A stretch of DNA of 64,000 nt from NCBI GenBank assembly GCA_963576565.1, contig OY755039.1:81591955-81655954 (forward strand), written 5' to 3'. Below, piece after piece: positions 58,129-64,000 of this stretch (position 1 is its first letter; the number at the start of each line of letters is the position of its first letter). Origin of the DNA: Aspidapion aeneum (lineage: Eukaryota > Arthropoda > Insecta > Coleoptera > Brentidae). The position numbers and the translations under genes are program-made. The notes below the pieces were generated by a model, which worked only from the letters and a program-made list of their open reading frames with translations, ran no database searches and was not told the origin of the DNA.

Positions 58129-58937
58129 AACTATTTTAGAGTTTATTTATAAGAATATAGAATGTAAATTTATAATAATAATAACTGAGTAGGCTGTAAA
58201 TTTAAATGTTAGAAAATAGTTTTGCTAAATAAAAAATAATTGGTTGTTTTTTAAATCTGTAGTAGAGTGTATTTTCAGAGATATTTTCTAATTATTTTTC
58301 TTTCAAGCTCCTGTTAAGAAGTTTTCTATTTTTATTACTATGCTGTAATTTATTTAAAAAAAAAACAATAAATTGGCAGCAATATATTTGTTATTTGTAG
58401 CAATAGAATAATAAATATTTTTAAACAATAAATAAATGTAAAAGTAATTTTTCTGAGCTTCTTTTATAGTGCACCTCTGCACCTATGTCAAATTATGTAC
58501 TACTATAAAGTTTCTAAAATTTGTTTGAAGGAGGGGAAGGAAATTGTCCCAAAATATTTTCTTCAATTAGAAATTGTTTAAAAACTTTTAATTAAAAAAA
58601 AATTTGACATTTTCTTAAAAAAATATTAGCTTCCTGTTTTTCTTTTAGAAGGCCAAAATGATTGTAAATATTTTTGTGTTTAAAGAAAGTGTTTTTGTTA
58701 AAAGATAATATTTTTGAACAAATCTATGTTCCAAGAAAACATAAATATGCAGTAGGTAATATGGTTTTCCCTCGGGTTTTCTTTTTTTAATAAAAATGTT
58801 TTTATTGGTTGTTGATACTTACATTCTGAGAGAAACACAAAACTCCTCTGCAATCAATAAAATCTGTTTTTGCCTTGTTTAAAAAAAAAAACAAATTAAG
58901 GGTGAGTTTTATCAGATCTGGATGGTTATTCTCTACT
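58129..58937. other. Non-coding interval
   Basis: AT-rich with AATAAA clusters at 58365..58440. No gene or repeat recognised. Confidence 0.5.
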
Positions 58938-59052
58938 TTCTGTGAGGTGAGGTGAGTGAAAAATTCACTTTCACGGGTGAACTTGAAATGATTTCACCAC
59001 CTTATTACACGGGGAAATGAATCCACAAGGTGAGCGCTCACCTCACGGTACA
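58938..59052. repeat. Short inverted repeat with GTGAGGTGAG ends
   Basis: CTGTGAGGTGAGGTGAGTG at the left; the right complement reads CTGTACCGTGAGGTGAGCGC. The inside has CACTTTCACGGGTGAAC. May be a tiny MITE; no target duplication seen. Confidence 0.5.
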
Positions 59053-59225
59053 GACAATCAAGAATATACACCCTGATCCAAACTTGATCTAAATTAACCT
59101 AAAATGTGGTTTAAACTGAAATATCCTACCTAATAACATGCTTTGTCAAAAACGACCTATAAATGTAGAACAGGTTGTTTTAAAAAATGTTCAATGAACA
59201 CACCAAGAAAGTTCTCATAGGTACA

Positions 59226-59352
59226 TAAAACTCCAATGCAAAATAATTGGGACACTTTTTATTGACAAATGTAACATTACAATTAACATTTAAATGTCGG
59301 ACTCAACAAACTGTCAGTAAATTTTGTCTCAATTTTTTTGAACTGGAGTTTA
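59226..59352. mobile_element. Tc1/mariner-like MITE, copy 2
   Basis: AACTCCAATGCAAAATAATTG at the left and (complement) AACTCCAGTTCAAAAAAATTG at the right, with TTTATTGACA and CTGTCAGTAAA inside. TA on both sides. Same family as 57994..58128. Confidence 0.75.
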
Positions 59353-59415
59353 CATCTACCCATTATATTTTTAGTTGGAAAGACAGAGATAATAAGGACA
59401 TTTTAAAACTCTAAA

Positions 59416-59864
59416 AATTTTGACAACTGTTATTGTTATAGTTATTTTTAAGGTTTCACAACCTGACTAATTTGGCTTTGTTTTCCTGGCCATTTTGACA
59501 CTTACTATTGGTAGAATCCTCCTCAATTAAAAAATAATACTTTTAAGCTTATTTTTATTAAAAAAACTACCAAACTTTACACACTTTGAGGTCAGTTCTT
59601 AGACGTAAATGTGACGAAAAAGTAAATAACTACTAAGTAACAATAAAAATCCCAATAATTATAATGAAGTGCTTATTAACCACAGTCAACTTCTAAGTTT
59701 GTGCATTTTGGTATTTTTTTAAAGAAAAATTAGCTTAAAAGTATTATTCTTTAATTAAAGAAGATTCTACTAAAAATAAGTGCAAAAATAGTCAGGCAGA
59801 TAAAGTAATTCAACCTAAGTTGTGATACCTAGACAACAACTATAACGATAACAATTGTCAAAAT
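59416..59864. mobile_element. Foldback repeat with TTTTGACAA ends
   Basis: TTTTGACAACTGTTATTGTTAT at the left pairs with its mirror ending AACAATTGTCAAAA at the right. Inner pairs include GGTAGAATCCTCCTCAATTA and AAAATAATACTTTTAAGCT with their mirrors. Arms are about 170 bp and the loop about 100 bp. Non-coding. Confidence 0.7.
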
Positions 59865-60190
59865 GTCCCTAATAGGTATAGTAGAATTTTTATGAATATA
59901 GAGTTATACATCATTTCCTGGTATCTTTGTTTATTATATGGGGGCATTGTTTATTGATCTAAGAGCTGGCTATCGAGGAATAGGAGTCACTGGGTAAAGT
60001 AGATTTTTTTTAAACAGGTTTTAAGTTATAGTTTTTTTTATTTTATTTCTTATATGTTGTCTCCAATAATAGCATAAAAAAGAAGATTCTTATTGAAGGC
60101 AGTAAACATACAATTGGTCAAAACTTTACCTTATCGTTTACAAAAATGCATGTCCATACATCTCTGTTATGCTTGCACCCTGACTTCTAA
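59862..60190 (+). repeat. Direct duplication, copy 2 (partner 56320..56625)
   Basis: Same order of landmarks as copy 1. The left boundary coincides with the end of the TTTTGACAA foldback, while in copy 1 it coincides with the end of the LTR fragment, so CAAAATGTCCC marks a shared border. Confidence 0.85.
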
Positions 60191-60770
60191 CAATTTTTTA
60201 TTTTCTTTCTTATATTGTCTCTGGTAATACTACAAATTGTCTTATTTAAAAAACAAATTTTCGCCAGGGGGCATGTACAGCTATCCATAGGAAAAGACCT
60301 AGTCATTCTGGGTGTTGAGGTAAATTTATTTTTGTTGAAAATGAAATTTTCAATTTATTTGTGAAAACAACTAGCTGCTGTCGCTTTTAAGGTATATGTA
60401 CTATGTTATTTTCTCAAAAATTGTGACAAACTTTGATACTACCTTCGGAATGTACTTTCTCAATCTAAATTTGAAAACCGCGTTTTGCCAGCTATATTGT
60501 GGTTCGTAGAATTTTTTATTCACAGGTACCAGTATTTGCGTCTGTAAAGCAGCCTGTACTTTTCGTTTAAATCAATTTTTATTTAGTGTTTTATTTTTCT
60601 TGGGTTAAAAATATTTGTTTTTACTGGAAAAGTAAAAAAAAACTGTCCTAGTGTAACAGCCCCCACAGAACACCGACAGCGCCGCTGTGTAATTGATATC
60701 AAAACTAAACTAAGAATTAAGAAAAAATTAAAAATTTCTATCAGACAGTACCGCTGGCGTGCGGCTCTGG
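60191..60770. other. Non-coding interval
   Basis: No gene recognised. A GC-richer patch CCGACAGCGCCGCTGTG (60672) and ACCGCTGGCGTGCGGCTC lies just before the arrays begin. Confidence 0.5.
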
Positions 60771-61174
60771 AACGAAATAGCGATGTACAAAATAGCGACG
60801 TTCAAAATAGCGACGTTCAAAATAGCGAGTAACGAAATAGCGACTATCAAAATAGCGATGTAACGAAACAGCGACTATTAAAATAGCGATGTATCAAAAT
60901 AGCGTTTGTAACAAAACAGCGACATATCAAAATAGCGATGTATCAAAATAGCGACAACCAAAATAGCGATGTATCAAAATAGCGACAATCAAAATAGCGA
61001 TGTATCAAAATAGCGATGTATCAAAATAGCGATGTATCAAAATAGCGACAACCAAAATAGCGACAACCAAAATAGCGATGTATCAAAATAGCGACAATCA
61101 AAATAGCGCCAATCAAAATAGCGATGTATCAAAATAGCGATGTATCAAAATAGCGATGTATCAAAATAGCGATA
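60771..61174 (+). repeat. AAAATAGCG array 1 (GATGTATC linkers)
   Basis: More than twenty units of about 16-17 bp, such as AAAATAGCGATGTATC, with variants GACAACC, GACAATC and GTAACG at the linker. Preceded by GCGTGCGGCTCTGG. Confidence 0.95.
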
Positions 61175-61380
61175 TTAAAAATGCAAATTTGGACGAGACT
61201 TTATCGAATTTCTAATCAATTAAAAAAAAACAATAAAAAAAACAATTCATTAACATAACGTAACCCAACCCAGCACACATAACCCAACCCCACTCATTGG
61301 GCTTGTAACAAAACGCTTTTAAAAAAACAACGACATCAAAATAACAATGTATTAAACAAGCGATGCCTAAAAAAGGGCTC

Positions 61381-61660
61381 TGCTACAGAATAGCGCCTTA
61401 CAAAATAGCGCTGCTTCAAAATGGCGCTGCCACAAAATAGCGCTGCTACAAAATAGCGTGCATCAAAATAGCGCTGCTACAAAATAGCGCGCATCAAAAT
61501 AGCGCTGCTACAAAATAGCGCCTTACAAAATAGCGCTGCTACAAAATCGCGTGCATTAAAATGGCGCTGCCTCAAAATAGCGCTGCTATAAAATAGCGCT
61601 GCTACAAAGTAGCGCGCATCAAAATAGCGCGTTTCAAAATAGCGCTGCTTCAAAATAGCA
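61381..61660 (+). repeat. AAAATAGCG array 2 (CTGCTAC linkers)
   Basis: Units such as AAAATAGCGCTGCTAC, AAAATAGCGCGCATC and AAAATAGCGCCTTAC in mixed order. Confidence 0.95.
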
Positions 61661-61677
61661 TCTTATAACTTACCACG

Positions 61678-62284
61678 CCCGGTAACCTCATTCTAACATA
61701 TATTAAAAAAAAAACTTCCCTGACTTTTTCCTGGGATCCTAGAGGGTGTGAAACCAAACCGAACCGAACCGGCATCCTAGAGGTTGTGAAACGAAACCGA
61801 ACTAAACCGATACTTCGATTCGGTTCAGTTCGGTTCGGTTCAGTTTTGTTTCACACCCGCTAGGATCCCGCGAAAGAAGTCAGGGAAGTTTTTTTTTTGA
61901 AAAAATATGTTAGAAAGAGATTCCTTAGTCAAACAGTTGCTGTTTTTAGTGATGCTTTTTGAGCGCGTTTTTGATGCGCGCTATTCTCCCGGTAACCTCA
62001 TTCTAACATATATTTTCAAAAAAAAAACTTCCCTTATTTTTTCCCGGCATCCTAGAGGGTGTGAAACCAAACCGAACCGAACCGGCATCCTAGAGGTTGT
62101 GAAACCAAACCGAACTAAAGCGATACTTCGATTCGGTTCAGTTCGGTTCGGTTCAGTTTTGTTTCACACCCGCTAGGATCCCGCGAAAGAAGACCGGAAA
62201 GTTTTTTTTTTGAAAAAATATGTTAGAAAGAGATTTTTTAGTCAAACAGTTGCTGTATTTAATAATGCTCTTTGAGCGCGTTTT
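61678..62284 (+). repeat. Two ~310-bp units with CCGAACC hairpins
   Basis: Both units begin CCCGGTAACCTCATTCTAAC (61678, 61988). Each contains GGATCCTAGAGGGTGTGAAA with its mirror TTTCACACCCGCTAGGATCC, enclosing CGAACCGAACC and GGTTCGGTTC tracts. The second half carries TTTTTGAGCGCGTTTTTGATG. The 89-codon frame at 61907..62176 reads these units. Confidence 0.9.
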
Positions 62285-62608
62285 TGATGCGTGCTATTTT
62301 GTAGCAGCGCTATTTTGATGCGCGCTATTTTGTAGCAGCGCTATTTTGTAAGGCGCTATTTTGATGCACGCTATTTTGTATCAGCGCTATTTTGTAGCAG
62401 CGCTATTTTGTGGCAGCGCCATTTTGTAGCAGCGCTATTTTGTAAGGCGCAATTCTGTAGCAGCGCTATTTTGTAAGGCGCTATTTTGATGCACGCTATT
62501 TTGTAAGCGCCATTTTGTAGCAGCGCTATTTTGTAGCAGCGCTATTTTGTGGCAGCGCCATTTTGAAGCAGAGCTATTTTGTAGGGCGCTATTCTGTAGC
62601 AGAGCCAT
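62285..62608 (-). repeat. AAAATAGCG array 3 (inverted, CTGCTAC linkers)
   Basis: Reads CGCTATTTTGTAGCAGCG on the plus strand, the exact complement of array 2 units. Arrays 2 and 3 face each other. Confidence 0.95.
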
Positions 62609-62903
62609 TTTTATTGAATCACATTTTTATTAAATTTTTTTTTCGAATGACATTTTTATCAAACCGTATTATCAAATTACATTTTCATTGAATTATATTT
62701 TTATCGAACGAAATTTTTATCGAACGAAATTTTTATCGAATGACTTTAATATCGAATGACATTTTTATTAAAAACAATTTTAACGAAAACACCTTTATTG
62801 AATTAAATTTTTATCACAAATCCTATCCTTGTTCCCTAGTCCACCTCGGCTGAACAGGACTTTTTTATTTTATTTTTATGGTTTTTAGGTTTTGTTGGCA
62901 GTC
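62609..62903. repeat. ATTTTTATCGAA-type degenerate array
   Basis: Repeats of ATTTTTATCGAACGAA-like and ACATTTTTATTAAA-like units at 62610..62815, then a short unique stretch to 62903. Confidence 0.7.
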
Positions 62904-62989
62904 TTACAAAATAGCGCAGGTCAAAATCGCGCAGACCAAAATAGCTTAAGCCAAAAAGCGCAGGTCAAAATAGCGCTTCACTTCTTCCC

Positions 62990-63545
62990 CGGAATCCTAG
63001 AGGGTGTGAATCCGAACCGAACCGAACCAAACCGAACCAAAACGAATTAAAGTAAACCGAACCAGCATATTTTTGCAAAAAAAAACTTTCCTGACTTTTT
63101 TCACGGGATCCTAGAGGGCGTGAATCCGAACCGAATCAAATTGAACCGAACCAGCATATTTTTTCAAAAAAAAAAACTTCCCTGACTTTTTTCACGGGAT
63201 CCTAGAGGGTGTGGTTTTTGGTTTGGTTCGGTTCGGTTCGGTTTGGATTCACACCCCCTAGGATCCCGTGAAAAAAGTCAGGAAAGGTTTTTTTTTTAAA
63301 TATTCTGGTTCGGTTCGGTTCGAATTTACACCCTCTAGGATGATGTGAAAAAAGTCAGGGAAGTTTTTTTTTTGAAAAAATATGCTGGTTTGGTTCAATT
63401 TCATTCGGTTCGGATTCACACCCTCTAGGATCCCGTGAAAAAAGTCAGGAAATTTTTTTTTGCAAAAATATGCTGGTTCGGTTTATTTTGATTCGTTTTG
63501 GTTCGGTTCGGTTCAGATTCACACCCTTCAGGATCCCGGGAAAAA
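62990..63545. repeat. CCGAACC / CCTAGAGGGTGTGAA hairpin units
   Basis: CCTAGAGGGTGTGAATCCG (plus) occurs at about 62997 and 63111, and its complement CACACCCTCTAGGAT-type at about 63250, 63328, 63418 and 63522, separated by CGAACCGAACC/GGTTCGGTTC tracts and GACTTTTTTCACGGGATCC motifs. Consecutive plus and minus units form hairpins of about 100 bp or more. Confidence 0.85.
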
Positions 63546-63642
63546 TAGCGTTTGTCCAATGATATTTGGTGTTTTCGATTTTTTGGGTTTCGATATTTAT
63601 TTTGCCGACCTGTTCTATTTTGCACTTTACAATTTTAGTAAT

Positions 63643-64000
63643 ACGCTATTTTGACCTGCGTTAATTTGGCCATGTGCTATTTTGGCCATGCGTTATTTAG
63701 AACTGCGCTAATATGACCTGCGCTATTATGACCTGCGCTATTATGGAGTGCGCGACTTAATCCATGCTATTTTGATACATCGCTATTTTGATGGTCGCTA
63801 TTTTAATATATATCGCCGTATACATCGATGTTTCAGTCCCCTTAGAGATCGTCCACTACTACTTTGTTCAAAAATCAATTTATTGAGTCTTTGACCAAAA
63901 ATTTTCTTTCATAGTCGCTATTTAGTTACATCGCTATTTTAATAGTCGCTATTTTGTTACATCGCTATTTTGATAGTCGCTATTTTGTTACATCGCTATT
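63643..64000 (-). repeat. AAAATAGCG array 4-5 (inverted), continues past the window
   Basis: Starts CGCTATTTTGACCTGCG, then TGATACATCGCTATTTTGAT and finally GTTACATCGCTATTTTGATA, so the linkers change from the inner to the outer type, mirroring array 1. The window ends within it. Confidence 0.9.

Larger units (their letters stand above)
60771..64000. mobile_element. Foldback-type region of short tandem arrays, cut by the window edge
   Basis: Five arrays of 16-17-bp units sharing the core AAAATAGCG lie in the orders plus (60771..61174), plus (61381..61660), minus (62285..62608), plus (62904..62978), minus (63643..64000). The outer arrays use GATGTATC/GACAATC linkers, the inner ones CTGCTAC/CGCATC linkers, and linkers match between the inverted partners. 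Between them are CCGAA-rich hairpins. Long inverted repeats built of short tandem units are the architecture of Drosophila Foldback elements; homology is not claimed. No transposase is present in the visible part. Confidence 0.7.

Noticed and set aside
60771..61174. CRISPR array
   Set aside because: Units are 16-17 bp with no unique spacers of constant length, in a eukaryotic TE-rich context.

Overview
The window is AT-rich eukaryotic DNA, almost certainly from an arthropod and most likely an insect. The evidence is the mix of non-LTR retrotransposon fragments, tRNA-derived SINEs, TTAA-flanked piggyBac-like MITEs, TA-flanked pogo/mariner-like MITEs and 8-bp-TSD hAT-like elements. No prokaryotic genes, rRNA, tRNA or CRISPR arrays were seen. 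Apart from one pair of exon-like segments near 57.0-57.5 kb there is no convincing host gene. The window is a layered pile of transposable elements, and its signature is the foldback (long inverted repeat) element.

Layout. 0-5 kb: pogo-like MITEs and a composite foldback with CAGTAGTCGGCC subterminal motifs, carrying a second TA-flanked element full of tandem hairpins and a roughly 84-bp minisatellite. 5-20 kb: a Harbinger-like MITE, four copies of a foldback family with a roughly 140-bp internal tandem repeat (two carry an exact palindromic end), a 1.3-kb foldback, a mariner-like MITE and two hAT-like MITEs with 8-bp TSDs. 20-31 kb: two SINE-like sequences (one with a 13-bp TSD), a 1.5-kb element with 9-bp TSD and GC-rich subterminal arrays, a hAT-like element nested inside another, and two piggyBac-like MITEs.

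31-48.7 kb: a degenerate LINE (reverse transcriptase remnant) is split by a 16.2-kb insertion, 31780..47985. The insertion has two 1,299-bp direct terminal repeats with only three differences seen by eye, and a GTAC target duplication. It has no gag-pol, no recognisable primer-binding site and no polypurine tract. It looks like a young, non-autonomous giant LTR element (LARD) that must be moved by proteins supplied in trans. Its interior carries two old truncated LINE tails with their own target duplications.

48.7-60.7 kb: more foldbacks, including a 2.7-kb one in which one arm alone has grown a roughly 171-bp tandem array, a solitary LTR fragment, a direct duplication, a MITE pair, and the exon-like segments. 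60.7-64 kb: a very unusual region of 16-17-bp arrays (AAAATAGCG core) in alternating orientation, interleaved with CCGAA-rich hairpins, resembling the architecture of Drosophila Foldback elements and running off the window edge.

No genes here work together as an operon or pathway. The biology is mobile-element dynamics: insertion order can be read from target duplications, and many transcripts from this region would fold into long hairpins.
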